A stretch of DNA of 64,000 bases from Sisyra terminalis (Eukaryota > Arthropoda > Insecta > Neuroptera > Sisyridae): positions 45,767,050-45,831,049 of the forward strand of contig OY292277.1 of the NCBI GenBank assembly GCA_958496175.1, given 5' to 3'. The notes below the pieces were generated by a model, which was given only the letters and a program-made list of their open reading frames with translations, made no database searches and was not told the origin of the DNA. Shown here in pieces: positions 24,021 to 36,179 of the stretch. Made by a program: the position numbers and the translations under genes. Each line of letters starts with the position of its first letter. Positions within the stretch are counted from its first letter, which is position 1.

Positions 24021-25382
24021 GTCAGAGCGGTAACGGAATTAATAACCGGTCATTGCGGATTGTAAAAACACCTGCATAGATGTAAACACCTTAAAGTGCA
24101 ATCACAAAAATAGTACAAAAAAATTTATATTAACACTAATATTTTTATTCACCAATAATACATAAGACTTCTGCTAACCAGTGATTTTCATGGTATACAC
24201 GTCATTCGAATATTCCAAAAGGGTATCCCAAAAACTTAAAATATACCAACTAAAAGTATATCAAATGTAAATTGAGATATTCAGTATCGTTTTTCCGATT
24301 CAAAACAGGAAAATTCTAGCTATTTAACGCAAATTTTCCAACAAAAAACAATGCACCGTACTGTAAATACAAGGAAAATTTTGCTCTAATAGAATTGAGG
24401 GTAATGATTTGAGTAAAATTTGATAATGCTGGGTCTATCCAAAGAATTTAGATTCTTGTAATTTAACGAAGATCATTCTTAAAAATTAAAATTTATTTTT
24501 TTAAATTTATCCCGTTAAAGGGTTGAAATAAAGGTAAATACTATGAAGGATAATTCTTAATTTTTGTAGTTTGAAATAATAAAAATTGGTCTCAAGGCTT
24601 TTATTAATTCAAAAATTCGATTTGATTTTGAAAATTTACAAGTTCATCCCTTAAATTGGATCTAAATATAATTGCAAAGTCTATCTCGATGAATGTAAAG
24701 ATTCTGAAGTTCTTTCTTCAATTTTAGGTAGAGCTTTTGAAAGAACCTAGCAAATTATACACTAGAAAGGTTAAGGGGATGAAGTTGGAAACAAGTAAAG
24801 TGAAAATTGGTATTTTAACTTCTATCAAAAAAAAAACTTCATACATCAAAATTCAATTTGCTTAAAAATATAGGTTTCCAAAAAATATAATCTGTCTCAT
24901 GAAAAGATTAGATAGGGGATGAAAATTTGAATGAAAACTATTCAAAAAATTTAAAATAATTTACGAAAATTGGTTATTTGATTTCGTTTTGTACATAAAA
25001 CACATAATTAGTTTTCAAAAGTTAATCACATAAAATCAATGATCCTCAAATTTAAACCGCATGTACCATTGTAAGTATTCTATTGGGTCATCAAAATGAA
25101 AATATCAGAAAAAAAATTTCATGAAAAGTAGGTTCCCAAGACCCACAAGCTCATAATTCAGGATGCAAACGATACATCGATTTTTATAAACATTGAGTAT
25201 AGTTATGTAGTTCATAAACTTTTTTATTAGCAATTTTTCATTCCTTCTCATAGAGAAGGATAGGATGAAAAAGAGTTAAACCACGAAGTCCAAATTCTAC
25301 AGGCCCTAAATCTTGACCAAAAACTATGGCTTTTATTTCATAGATTTGCATTAAACAACATTCAGGATAACTCAATTCGCTT
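24021..25382. other. AT-rich stretch with weak ~135-bp periodicity
   Basis: ATCCCGTTAAAGGG (24509), TTCATCCCTTAAATTGG (24645), AAGGGGATGAAG (24774) and TAGGGGATGAAAATTTG (24913) recur about every 130-140 bp. This may be a badly decayed tandem repeat. No coding potential is seen. Confidence 0.3.
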
Positions 25383-25958
25383 CATAACTCCATGGGTAGC
25401 ATAAGTGCCACTTAGAGTTGAGAATTAAATATAATAATATATATTATATATGAATGCATCCATAAATAATTGAGTCACTAATATTTAATGGTATCTCATG
25501 CAATATCTTTACAAAACTATTATATTATTTAACTCTCTTTTAACTCTAAGTGCCAACACTTTCATTCTTGAGGAGTTATGGCACAAATTAAGTAGGGTAG
25601 TTATCTTGAATGTTCTAGAATGCAAATCTTTATTCATTTAAAAGAAAATTTATAGGAGAAATATGCCACTTTTAGGTGAAAATAATTACGATAGTAAAAA
25701 TTTTCTAGTTCTAGTAAAAATGGGTTTTGATTATTTTAAAGATGGAACTCATATAAAAAAAAATGTGTTATGGCATAAATTAAGTAGGGTAGTAATCCTG
25801 AACGTTGTAGTATGTAAATCTTTATTCATTAATAGGAAAATTTATAGGACGAATGTATCAATTTTAGGTAAAAACAACTACGAAAGAAATTTTTTTTTGT
25901 TATAGCAAAAAATGCGTTTTGATTTATTTAAGGATTGATTTCTTATAAAGAAAATGTA
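25383..25958. repeat. Inverted pair followed by 192-bp tandem duplication
   Basis: A segment at 25383-25430 (GTGCCACTTAGAGTT) is inverted at 25540-25585. The right arm leads into two direct copies of a 192-bp unit (25575-25766 and 25767-25958). Each starts GTTATGGCA and contains AAATTAAGTAGGGTAGT. Confidence 0.7.
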
Positions 25959-26469
25959 ACAATAATAGCTTACTATTAAATGAATAAAAGAAAATAAATA
26001 GATATTTATTTTAAAAAAATATTGAGTTTTTCCGCCAATCTGCATAGATATTAAAACAGAATGGGATATATACAACATCCCCGGAAAATTGTACTTAAAA
26101 TCTTTGACTTCTTCATTTAATTTTTGGTTTCATATGAAATTTGAGGATAAATAAAAGAATGAACTTGAAATAATCAACAATATTTATATGACTAATACTA
26201 AATGTCTTACGTATTTAACTATTAATCTCAAAGTTAACAAAAAAATTGTTAGTAAACTAAAGGTAAAAAGAATTGGTTTTTATGTGCAACCCTTTCCTTT
26301 GAAATTATGCCTAATTTTCCTTGAAAATCATTTTTTTTTTGGTCAATTTAAATTTCATTTTCACCAAAAAAAAAACTCCGCCACCCCCATTTTTTCGGAT
26401 GTAAAATTGACTTTTGAAAATGTTTATTTCAATAACGAACCACTCTTTATCCTCGTATTTCCAAATTGG
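25959..26469. other. AT-rich unassigned stretch
   Basis: An open frame at 26188-26475 (95 codons) is K/F/L-rich and unrecognised. Confidence 0.3.
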
Positions 26470-27620
26470 AATTAGCATAATTGTTCATGTTTTCTTTTTC
26501 GTGTCTTCAAGCGGAAAAATTCGTTTTGCAATTACGTTAAACGAACGAAACACAAAAATGTTGCCTTCCCATTTGAGCTAATGAAATTGTTAATAAACCA
26601 CAAAAATTCCATAATAATTTAATTATCTTAATATCACATCTAACTGTATTCTTTTACGGCTATCTCAATTACCAACTTTGAAACAATTTCACGTCACAAA
26701 TTCATCCCCCGCACAAATCCACGCCCGTTCCACACAAACGATGTTGCTTCACGAAATGCAAATGTTTTTCCACGTTTAAAAACAATCCTAATCCAATTTT
26801 TCTCATTTAATTTAATCAAACGAAAGATACATGCAATGGCTTTCTTGAAAAAATATTGGTTTTAATTATAATTTTTTATGAAGATTTAAGCTCCGCTTTG
26901 ATTTTCTTTAATGAAACACAACAACAACCCTCGCAAACCAATCCGGGATGGTTTTTTTTTTCGTTTCGTTATCGCAGATAGAGATAGCTATCAGTTTGTA
27001 AATTGCTAGCAGATAAATTCACTTGGATGTGGGGGTACGGGGACGGGGGATGAAATGGAAAAATTTCGTATGGGAATGGGGGGAACCAACACGCTTTTGT
27101 ATTGGCGTCCGGGAGATGAGTAACAATGTTTATTGGTTCTATTAAATGAAGTCTTACGTAATAGACTCGGGAGTAAGTCCCCGGGAATTAGGTTGGGAGA
27201 AACGGTCCTTAATCTCGGGCAAACAACTATCGTTTCGGGTTTGAGGCAGGTAATTCCCATAAAACACAACATAAAGATAATTGAATTAAATCTTAAATAA
27301 AATGTACGATATGTTGTTACAAATAGACAAGTGTCTACGTCGTCCGATAGACGTCACCTCGAGCTGAACCACCCCCTACCCATCCCACCCCCAATTTTCT
27401 ACACTCTAGCGCCAATTTTCCCAACCCTTGTTCGTTCGTTCCATCAACTTTAGCAAGCTTTTAGACAGCTTTGAGTAAAGCCTCCGATCGTGGATGTCTG
27501 CGAAGCTTTTTCTTTTAACTAGTCGAGGTTTGAGGGATGAAAAACAAGAAAATGTGACACCGTAGCGTGTGCTAGATGGGGTTGAAATGATGGACAGTGA
27601 GCACAGGTGTTTGTTTAATG
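26470..27620. other. GC-richer island 7
   Basis: It contains TTCATCCCCCGCAC (26700), TTAAGCTCCGC (26887), GGGATGAAA at 27047 and 27534, GGGAATGGGGGG (27074), CCACCCCCTACCCATCCC (27369), GCAAGCTTTTAGACAGC (27453) and GCGAAGCTTTTTC (27500). No exon is recognised. Confidence 0.45.
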
Positions 27621-27791
27621 TAATCCATGTACTTAAAGTTAATTATATTTTTATTTCACCCTCTTACATTACTTTCTAAGTGTCATTCGAATTTCTTGCA
27701 CATTAAACTCGTAAGAAAGAAAAAAACACAACAATTACCTTCCCTTATCTCTGTTTTTGTAATAGAAAAACTCAAACTAATCAATTGCATG

Positions 27792-29783
27792 TACAGGATG
27801 TCCCAGAAAAGTGCAAATAAAAAATACCAGCAATTTATTCATAAAATTCCCGGCTTAAAAACATGACTTGCCTCTCCTCAATTTCCCTATATATATTATA
27901 TGGATATTAACTCCATAAAATCATATACTGCGATTAAATTCAAGCAGGGAAAACATTTATATTTTTATCAATTTTAAAACTCCAATATGTTCATTAAAAG
28001 TGGCTATTGGGGGTTTCTTATTAAAAGTGGAAAACCATTAAACAAAGAACCTCAAAAAATCAACAGGTTAGGCTTAAAACTTTAGATTTACAAGGTTTTA
28101 TTGAAAATTGAACAAAAAAAAATCCCAGGATCCCCAAACTATACTTATTTTCTAACTAACCAAATGTATGGGGTTAGGTTAGTACAGTAAGTAAGAGTTT
28201 TAAGTGTATACGAACCTGCAATCTTCGGTCTCGGCCAATTAACAGGTAGCCACTGCTAAAGGTAAGTAGAAATACTATTAATTTTTTTTTAATTCAAAAG
28301 GATGATTTTTATGAATGATTTAGAGAATATAATAAAAAAATAAAAATCACTACTGCCAGAAATTTTCCGCCGGTCGTATTTTTAATCAGACACTTTAAAG
28401 TTTTTGAAGAAACTTTTTAGTTTTACTGATTTTTTACAGCTTAATTTTTATTCATGGTATTCAGGGAACTATTGCATTACTATATATAAAAAACCAGAAC
28501 AATCGGATGGGCCAAATTTGTTCTCTCCCAGGCAATATCTCTCCTAGGTCGCTAAAAAGCTCGGTCTATTTGGAAATATACCCTTGCATAAATTCCCAAC
28601 AAGCTGAATATTTGCATTAACGTTATAGACACTTTTATAATGAAATTATGAAAAGTCTCCATCGATTCCCATTGATTTTTATACGTCATAGTTTACAAAA
28701 ATAAGTTTTTTGAATTTTTAAGCGAAATGGTAAGTTTTATGATAAAAATATTTAAGACAACAATTGTAGAACATACAATTATCTACAAAAAATAACCTTA
28801 GACTTTTTTTCATAACATACACCATTTCTGAAAAAAAAAACGAATCTAAAATTGATCTTATTGCATTTTCCACAGTACGCATAACTACTCTACCACGTCC
28901 AATGATGTACATAGCGTAGTCATGCAAATTATGGAGAATGCAACAATCTTTTTCTCAGAAATGGTTAATGTTGAGGAAAAAAATTAAAATCAATTTTTGT
29001 AGATAATTGTATGATCTAAAATTATTGTCCAGAATATTTTCATCATAAAACAAACCATTTCGCTGAAAAATTCCAAAAACCCACTTCAGCGAACTTTGAA
29101 CTTTAATAATATTTTGCACTCATGGAATCGATGGAGACTTTTCACAACTATAATAGTGTCCATAAGGTTCATGTAAATTTTCAGCTTATTGGAAATTTAT
29201 GCGAGGATAAATGTCAAAATTGACCGAGCTTTTTTGCGACTTTATGTATGCCTGAATGAGGGAAGTTTGGCCCATCCGATTGATTTGGCTTTTTTTATAA
29301 AGTATTGTAATAGTTCCCTGAATATCATGTATAAAAATCAAACTTTAGAAAATAAGTAAAATTAAAATTTTCTTCAGCAGTTTTAAAGCGTCTTGTGAAA
29401 GTTACCACCGGCGAAAAATGTCCGACAGAAGTGATTATTTTTTTTACTATAATCTCCAAAACATACGTAAAAATCAGCTTTGAGATTTAATAAATTTTGG
29501 ATATTATTTTTACTTATCTTTAGAACCGGCTATCTGTTAATTGGCCGTCGACTGAAGATAGCAGGTATGCATACCGATAAAGCTCATACTTAATCCCACA
29601 GATTCATAAGATAATAATATTAATTCATTGGCACAATAACTTCACACATTAATTCGTTAGAAAATAAGTAACGTCAGGAAGTTCTGGAATCTTGGAATAT
29701 AAACTTTTTTTGCATTTAAATATCTTTTTTAGTTGGAAATTTGAAGTGCAATTTTTATCGGTATACATTCGGCACATCCTGTA
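27792..29783. mobile_element. 2-kb foldback transposon with TA-flanked ends
   Basis: Ends TACAGGATGTCCC and (complement) TACAGGATGTGCC bound a nearly complete inverted repeat whose centre is near 28890. Matching arm segments include 28370-28640 with 29100-29430 (ATCGATGGAGACTTTTCA, TTGGCCCATCCGAT) and 28160-28290 with 29500-29600. A left-arm segment near 28000 has no partner. Both arms contain a decayed tRNA-like module (TTAATTGGCC with GCAGGTTCG). Non-coding; 60-70 codon frames inside are spurious. Confidence 0.8.
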
Positions 29784-29999
29784 TAAAAGAAATTACTTTA
29801 AAACTTTTTGAAAGACACAGAAATCTTCTGTATCTACTATATTTATTTGTGTCGCTTCTTATGTATGTTTTTTTTTTCATTAAAACTCGTTTAGAGTTCA
29901 ATTTATTTATTTAAATCCATAAAACTGGAGTACCTATCTGAAAAACTATTTTCAAACTAGGATAATTTATTCTTGGAACATTTTCCAAGACATTTTATT

Positions 30000-31760
30000 T
30001 CCGAGGTATTAAATTCCTCGAACCAATTATAAGTTGTAAAGCTCATTCGGTTTGTTTTTGTTGCGTTTTTGTTTTGTTTTGTGTGCTTTTTGGAGTAGAA
30101 GAGGTGATATACTTTTCTCGCATTTTCCTTTCTGTTTTTTTTTCCTTTTTTTTTGCTCGTTTCCTATATATAGAGTGACAGATAATTTAGTTGGAGTGGA
30201 ATCGGTCAAATGTCCTGATTTGGGATTGGATCGGATAATCTGAGATTTTGATGACGTCTTGAAACGTTTTTCGTCGAGGGGTTGATGTTACGGGATTTGC
30301 GTTCGGGTGTCAGTGCTCATTTTAATAGATTCTCACATGTTTGGCCGATAGATAAAATAAAAAAAAAAAGGTTCCGGGATAAGGAAATCGTGCGAGTGAA
30401 TTTAGAAATGTGGATTAGTGGTTGGAAAATTGTAATTTTTTAGTTGGGAATGAAAGGAAATGGAAGATTTTTCCGATGATAAAAACATTACCTTTTTTAT
30501 TTTGAGGGTAGTTGGACTAAAGGTTGGAAAATTTTTGGGGTGATATGACTGGGAAGATAATCTGGATCGAAAGACCAAATCTTGATATCAGTTAACAAAG
30601 TGTAAGCTCAGAGCTTTGATAGAGAACTTCTATTACACCAACCTACTAAAATAATTATAACATAAAAAGCTTTAACTAACTTTTATTAAGTTTTTTAGTC
30701 GAAAATTCATCATTTTCCCAGAATATTCATTGCTTAAGATTCCACTTTAGCATTTGATATCTACGAAAAAAATTCATCAGAACTATGCAGAATCTTTGTT
30801 TCGAAGAAAGAATACAATCGTTAATAGTACAAACGTAAAAAAAATATTGATAAAACAACTTCAATTTTCCCTTGAAGTTCTCGTCAATACGTTTGAGATG
30901 ATGGGATTTTTTTCTTTTGGATTGATATCAATCTGGTGACCCGCAAAGTTTTCAATGCAACTTGTCGCGATTTGTTCCATCGGAAATTCCGATAATATTC
31001 GTACCACATTGACTATATGTATAATATACCTTTCCTATGCATTTGTTACTGCAAAAAGGATACAAACTGTAGCGTAGGATGGGATGAAAAAGAAAAAGAA
31101 ACTAACCTACGATATCGTTGACATATTTACCATTTTCTAACCAATATTGGATTGTGTACGCTTCACAAAACAAGAAAATAGTGTTTTCCTCGTCCTTTTT
31201 TTGTGGCATGCCGCTTTGTTCTTCCCCTCGATCTTAGCAATTTTTTGCTTTCATTCCCTTGTCCTGTTCTCTTCTTATATTTTTTTTTTTTTTGAATTTC
31301 ATTTCCGTTTTGTGGTGAATGATTTTCGTGTTTTGTTCGATTTTTGACCTTATTTCCGACATGTTTGTGACGTCGACGTGGATGGAATGGGGGAACGGTG
31401 ATGATTTGACAGAGGTGGATTGGATTGGATTTTCTTTGAATTTTCCTGGTGCTTTGAATGCGAGAGAAAAATGAATTATAAATAGTGCATGCCGTATCGG
31501 GAAATAGATTACTTTAATATCATCGTCCGCTTGAGAATTTTCCACAAACGTAAAACGAAACATAAAGGACAGACAGACAGACAGACGGACGGACAGACAG
31601 ACAAGTAATATTATTCTCGTTATTATTGTATGATTGCGGGCAGCCATTGAACGAATTCCCGAAGGCAACACAACAATACCAACAACAGCAACCAACATGT
31701 GGTGGAGAATTAGTTTTCTCATTTTTCCAAATAACTTGTTTTTGTACCCAACAGAAAATT
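30000..31760. other. GC-richer island 8
   Basis: It includes TAAAGCTCATTCGG (30040), GTAAGCTCAGAGCTTTG (30602), GGGATGAAA (31081) and GTGACGTCGACGTGGATGG (31367). A 186-codon minus-strand frame (31234-31794) crosses the GACA microsatellite and gains CLSVRLSVCL from it, so I treat it as chance. Confidence 0.45.
31566..31603. repeat. (GACA/GACG)n microsatellite
   Basis: GGACAGACAGACAGACAGAC with GGAC interruptions. Confidence 0.9.
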
Positions 31761-31810
31761 GCATATTCCACACATATTCCTTTAAAAAAAACATCCCTTA
31801 AACTAACTAC

Positions 31811-32192
31811 AAAAAAGAAACCATTTTTTTTCAATGTGCTTAAAATTTTAATCACCAAAATTCCCCACTTATCTATTAACAATTTATAAAAGCTTTGAAG
31901 TCAATTTTGATTTTGTTCCTTACCATCGAAAGCTCAATTTCAATCCAGAACTAAAAGCGTAGACAATAATTCCACACACAAAATGGGGAGAACAAGTCGA
32001 AAATAAAGAAACCATTTTTTTTCAATGTGCTTAAAATTTTCATCACCAAAATTCCCCACTTATCTTTTAACAATTTATTAAAGCTTTGAAGTCAATTTTG
32101 ATTTTCTTCCCTGCCATCGAAAGCTCAATTTCAATCCAGAACTAAAAGCGTAGATAATAATTCCACACACAATTTTAGGAGAGCAAAATGAA
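31811..32192. repeat. 191-bp tandem duplication
   Basis: Two direct copies begin AAAGAAACCATTTTTTTTCA (near 31815 and 32006) and are nearly identical through CAGAACTAAAAGCGTAGA. They diverge only at their 3' ends. The duplication looks recent. Confidence 0.85.
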
Positions 32193-33239
32193 AATATTTG
32201 AGCCCTAAGATTTACCAAAAAGTAATCAGTAAGCTCCCGTAGGTTGGATTTGAAATTAAAAATTCGAAACCTTTTTTTCGAAGGAAAAATTAAATTTCCC
32301 TTTGATAGTTTCCAAGATAGAAAAAAGATAATGCAATCATTGAAAGATTAAACGACAAAATCCCGGAACATGAGAAGTTTTGTCATTATTAAACAGTAGT
32401 ATAGCTACAATAGGTTCATAAAAGATTACTGGAATTGAAAAAACATCAAAAGTATTTGTCGTTAATAAGATTCCAAAAATCCAAAAATAAGAATAAAAAT
32501 TGAAGTACTTATAAAGATTGACAACTTTGTTAGGTTTATATAAAGATAGCAGGGACAATTTTAGTACCAGAAAATTAAAAACCAACTAGAGGGGCTTGAT
32601 GACTTCTATGTTGTTGATAAATTTCAAGAGAAAAATATAATTTACGACTACTTAAGCCCATAAAGAAAGAATGATAACAATGAATTTGACGTTATTTAAA
32701 GTAAGCAGGGACACCAAAAGTTTAACAAATAAAGCATTAAATAAAAGACACTGTATATTTAAGCTTTCAATCATAAAAAATGGACAACAATAGATACAGT
32801 AACTATAATTATAAAACAGTTGAAAAACGATTAACTCAAAAATGTATAGGTGAATTTGTTAATAACGATCATATATAGCTATTTCCAAAAAAAAAAAGAA
32901 AAGTTTGTGTTGCTTTATAGTTGATAATTTTAATACTTTCGACGGATTAGGTATAGTATTATTGAGAATAATTTAGTGGTAGATTTAAGCCGCAAAAATT
33001 GGGGTTTCTGAAATTATTTCAGATCATTATTTTTCAGTCATTTATTTTTTCCTTTTGCAGCATTATTAATTGAATTCAGTGTTTTTATTAGCTTTACAAA
33101 ATAACTAGCCATGGCTGGACTGTTTTGCTGAATGAATTACACAATCAAGATTAAAAATTTGATTGAAATATTTCTTTTATTATTCGATAGTATTCGAGTA
33201 TAACTCGATAGTTAATCGAAATTGACTATTGGTTAAGAA
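32193..33239. other. AT-rich unassigned stretch
   Basis: No terminal repeat or protein similarity was recognised. Part could be non-coding upstream sequence of the LINE that follows. Confidence 0.35.
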
Positions 33240-34090
33240 AAAATTAGTTGCCTCTTAACATAGATAAATCAACGTATATTACGTTTGGCAGTTTCATTGA
33301 TAGTATTCCTGATAATTTCCACCTTAAAATAAATAACGTTGAACTTAAAAGAGTGGATAATTGTAAGTAACTGGGACTAATTTTCGATGGGCACAAGAAA
33401 TGAAACTCACATATCTATGAATTAACAAAAAAAAAAGATAAATTTTTCATTCTTATTCTTTAAATTGAGAAAATGCTTAAGTCCCTTGGCGTTAAGAACT
33501 ATTTCTTATGGGTTATTTGAAAATATAATCAACTATGACATAATTGCATGGGGTGGGGCATATAAAAATAGTGTTAGATCATTAACTATTATCCAAAATC
33601 GTTTATTAACTATTACACTTCATGTAATATTGTTGATGTATCCCTTGGTTCAGGGAATCATTTATTATCAGAGCTTTAACATACTACTATAGTAAGTAAA
33701 GAACAATATAATAAATGTACCCAAACTAGATCTAATTTATTAACGTTGCCAAAAACTAAAGTGACTATTAACACTAAGAATCCTTATCTTTTGGCAATAA
33801 AGTATTTTAATTAGTTACCTAACCACCTTCAAACTCTTAATTTTAAGCGAAAACAATTGAAGAAAATATTAATAAGCTCAATTGGTAATTCGAGTGCCTA
33901 GTCATTAACATAATTTTCAATTAAAGTATATTATTTACTTTATTGATAATTTTGTTTTAACCTTTAATTCATTATATTATTACTCTGTTTTAAAATATGC
34001 AATTGTAATATTCTAGTTCTATGTACAGACGCTTTGCATCTCTATAGAATGTATGTTGGAATCAAAAATAAATAATAATAAAAAAATTAT
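33240..34090 (+). pseudogene. Non-LTR retrotransposon 3' end (RT C-terminus and tail)
   Basis: PLNIDKSTYITFGSF, then INNVELKRVDNCK, a stop, LGLIFDGHKK, and after frameshifts LRKCLSPLALRTISYGLFEN, IINYDIIAWGGAYKN and LTIIQNRLLTI. This is the post-catalytic region of a non-LTR RT (YLGxxID...YGxxxWG...LxxIQxRL). Further on, RSNLLTLPKTKVTINTKNPY matches the usual C-terminal tail. The 3' UTR ends in AAATAAATAATAATAAAAAA at about 34063-34085. The element is 5'-truncated and carries several stops, so it is inactive. The related catalytic core is not in the window. Confidence 0.85.
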
Positions 34091-34140
34091 CTACCTTAAT
34101 GGATAACAATATATATGTCTTATGACTCAATTTTTTCTTT

Positions 34141-34159
34141 ATTACGACGCGTTTCAACA
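34141..34159 (-). ncRNA. Partial hammerhead (3' half)
   Basis: On the minus strand GTTGAAACGCGTC and GTAAT are present. The CTGATGA half is missing at the junction with the RT remnant. Confidence 0.6.
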
Positions 34160-34170
34160 ATAAAATCCAA

Positions 34171-35226
34171 AAACAAAAAGAACCAAAAGGAAGGCTTGGC
34201 CATGGGCTCCCCTTTATCAGAACTCCTAGCCAACATTTACATGAATCACTTTTAAAATAAATATATTATGAACGATACCAACAAAAATAAATTTATATAT
34301 TATGGAAAATATGTAGCCGAAACATTTTTATTATTTAATGGAACTATTCGACAGATTGACTATATGGTAACCGATCTGAACAAAATTAATCAGAAAATAA
34401 AATTCACGTCAGAACATGAACTAAATGGAAATATCAACTTTTTAGACCCAAAAATTACCAATGAAAATGGAAAGTTGTCATACAATATATACAGAAAACC
34501 AACAACAACGAACCCAACCATCCATAAAACATCATTTGACCCAAGAAACCAAAAAATGGCAGCTTACAACAGTCTAGTGCACAGAGCAATCAAGTTCCTC
34601 TTAGCACCAAAGCTCGTGAAGAAGAAATTAATATAATTAAACATAAAGCCATTACTAATGGATACAACAGTTCAATCGTAGACAAAATAATATCGAAATT
34701 TACTGAAAAATCCATTCTTCCAACTCCACAAAAAGAAAACAAAAAATATATAAAAATCCAACTTCAATAATATATTCAGTTTTACAATCGCCAACTTCCT
34801 AAAGAAAAATAACTTCAATATCGCATTTTCAACAAACAATAACATGAAAGTTCTTAAACCATTGGAAGACAACCAAATTGCAACGGAAAATAAAACCGAA
34901 ATATATAAAATTAAACGTGGTTCCTGTGAAAAATTATACATTGGTTAAACTGGTAGATCTTTCGGAACAAGATATAAGGAACATACATTCAAGAAACCTA
35001 CTTTAACAACAACTTCAAATTTTACAAAAAAAATCTTTAAGACGAAAAACATCAATGCTTAAATTTCGAAACAAATTTTAAGCCACTACATATTTGCAAG
35101 AAAGGATCACATATGAACACCTTAGAAGAATATAAAATTCACAAACTAGATCCAAATTACATCTTTAACGACAAATTATATAAAACAAACAATCTATATG
35201 AAATTTTTTTACAACTGACAAAATAA
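34171..35226 (+). pseudogene. Penelope-like RT / GIY-YIG endonuclease, decayed
   Basis: NQKEGLAMGSPLSELLANIY, then a stop, then GKYVAETFLLFNGTIRQIDY, NINFLDPKITNENGKLSYNI, YRKPTTTNP and KMAAYNSLVHRAIKFLLAP. This is the palm and thumb of a Penelope-type RT. The catalytic RYVDDTF block reads KYVAETF, so both aspartates are lost. Near 34885 EIYKIKRGSCEKLYIG, a stop, then TGRSF and RYKEH show the GIY-YIG endonuclease (GIY changed to EIY). The C-terminus (MNTLEEYKIHKLDPNYIFND) runs to a stop at 35224-35226, three bases before the ribozyme stem. Intact relatives prime cDNA at nicked DNA. The upstream fingers region is missing. Confidence 0.9.
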
Positions 35227-35228
35227 TC

Positions 35229-35273
35229 ATTACCTGATGATGTCAGCCAAAAACTGATGAAACGCGTCGTCAT
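35229..35273 (+). ncRNA. Hammerhead ribozyme at PLE pLTR start
   Basis: Stem I ATTAC/GTCAT (one mismatch), CTGATGA (35234), stem II GTCAG/CTGAT closing loop CCAAAA, GAAA (35259), CGCGT and cleavage base C (35268). Stem II sequence differs from the 18.4-kb copies but still pairs, which is independent support for the fold. All core bases are intact. Confidence 0.85.
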
Positions 35274-35301
35274 AAAGAAGAAATTGAGTCATAAGATATA
35301 T

Positions 35302-35557
35302 GCGCCGTTTATTTTGAAAGTGAGTTAAGTCCATTTAAAGAACAACCCCTATAGTATTATCATTTTTAACCATAGGAACAAAAGATACTAACGAGGAGGG
35401 AATAATTGGCGTTTTTGTTTACAACTAAAACGAAATCAGTAACTTCTGAAAACTAAGCAGTTAAATAATAAACATACTTTGTTCTAGTTACAAGAAGAAG
35501 AATCACCATATAGACTGTCCTTGAAATGGACTTACACCACTTACAAAATAAACGAGT
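35302..35557. mobile_element. MITE inserted in pLTR, copy 1
   Basis: TIRs of about 36 bp (GTTTATTTTGAAAGTG at left, complement of CACTTACAAAATAAAC at right, then AAGTCCATTT) flank 256 bp. A 5-bp duplication TATAT/CATAT surrounds it. The uninterrupted site (AAGACATATATTATTATCC) is seen in the 18.4-kb pLTR. Non-coding. Confidence 0.8.
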
Positions 35558-35708
35558 CATATATTATTATCCATTAATTTTTTGTGACTTGAAAATAAAT
35601 AAAATACTTATCAATATCTACATTACTCGTGTACTAATTTAGGCTCAGGAAATTGATTACTATTTTTTGGGTACTTAATTTTTTTTTCTAAAAATGCACC
35701 AAATACAT

Positions 35709-36170
35709 TGAAACGCCTCGTATTAAAGAAGAAATTGAGTCATAAGACATATGCGCTGTTTATTTTGAAAGTGATTTAAGTCCATTTCAAGAGCAATCCC
35801 TAAAGTATTATCATTTTTTACCATAGGAACATAAGATACTAAGGAGGAGGGAATAATTGGCGTTTTTGTTAACAACTAAAATGAAATCAGTTATTTCTGA
35901 AAACTTAGCGGTTAAATAATTAACATACTTTGTTCAAGTTACAAGAAAAATCACCATGTAGACCGTCCTTGAAATGGACTTATGCCACTTTCAAAATAAA
36001 CGAGTCATATATTACTATCCATTGATTTAATGTGGCTCGAAAATAAATAAAATACTTATCAATATCTACATCATTCGAGAACTAATTTAGGCTCAGGAAA
36101 TTGCTTGCTAATTTTTTGGGTACTTATTTTTTTTTTCTAAAAATGCACCAAATACATTAAATTTTAATGA
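35709..36170 (+). repeat. Second tandem partial pLTR (451-bp period)
   Basis: It repeats 35258-35708 with a period of 451 bp. It starts exactly at the GAAA box of the ribozyme (GAAACGCCTC, with a mutated CGCGT) and lacks the CTGATGA half. The two units share the internal MITE at the same site, so the duplication post-dates that insertion. Confidence 0.8.
35753..36005. mobile_element. MITE inserted in pLTR, copy 2
   Basis: It has the same TIRs and the same insertion site as copy 1, with a clean CATAT duplication (35748-35752 and 36006-36010). Confidence 0.85.
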
Positions 36171-36179
36171 GCTTTTGAT

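Larger units (their letters stand above)
34096..36170 (+). mobile_element. Penelope-like retroelement with pLTRs
   Basis: The order is: minus-oriented partial pLTR (34096-34159); reverse transcriptase and GIY-YIG remnants (34171-35226); plus-oriented pLTR beginning with a hammerhead ribozyme (35229 on); then a tandem second partial pLTR (35709-36170). Inverted flanking plus tandem pLTRs are usual for Penelope-like elements. Both right-hand repeats carry the same MITE. The element sits directly after the poly-A tail of the upstream LINE. Confidence 0.85.

Noticed and set aside
31234..31794. 186-codon minus-strand open frame
   Set aside because: It is extended by the GACA microsatellite (giving CLSVRLSVCL), has no recognisable domain and no splice support.
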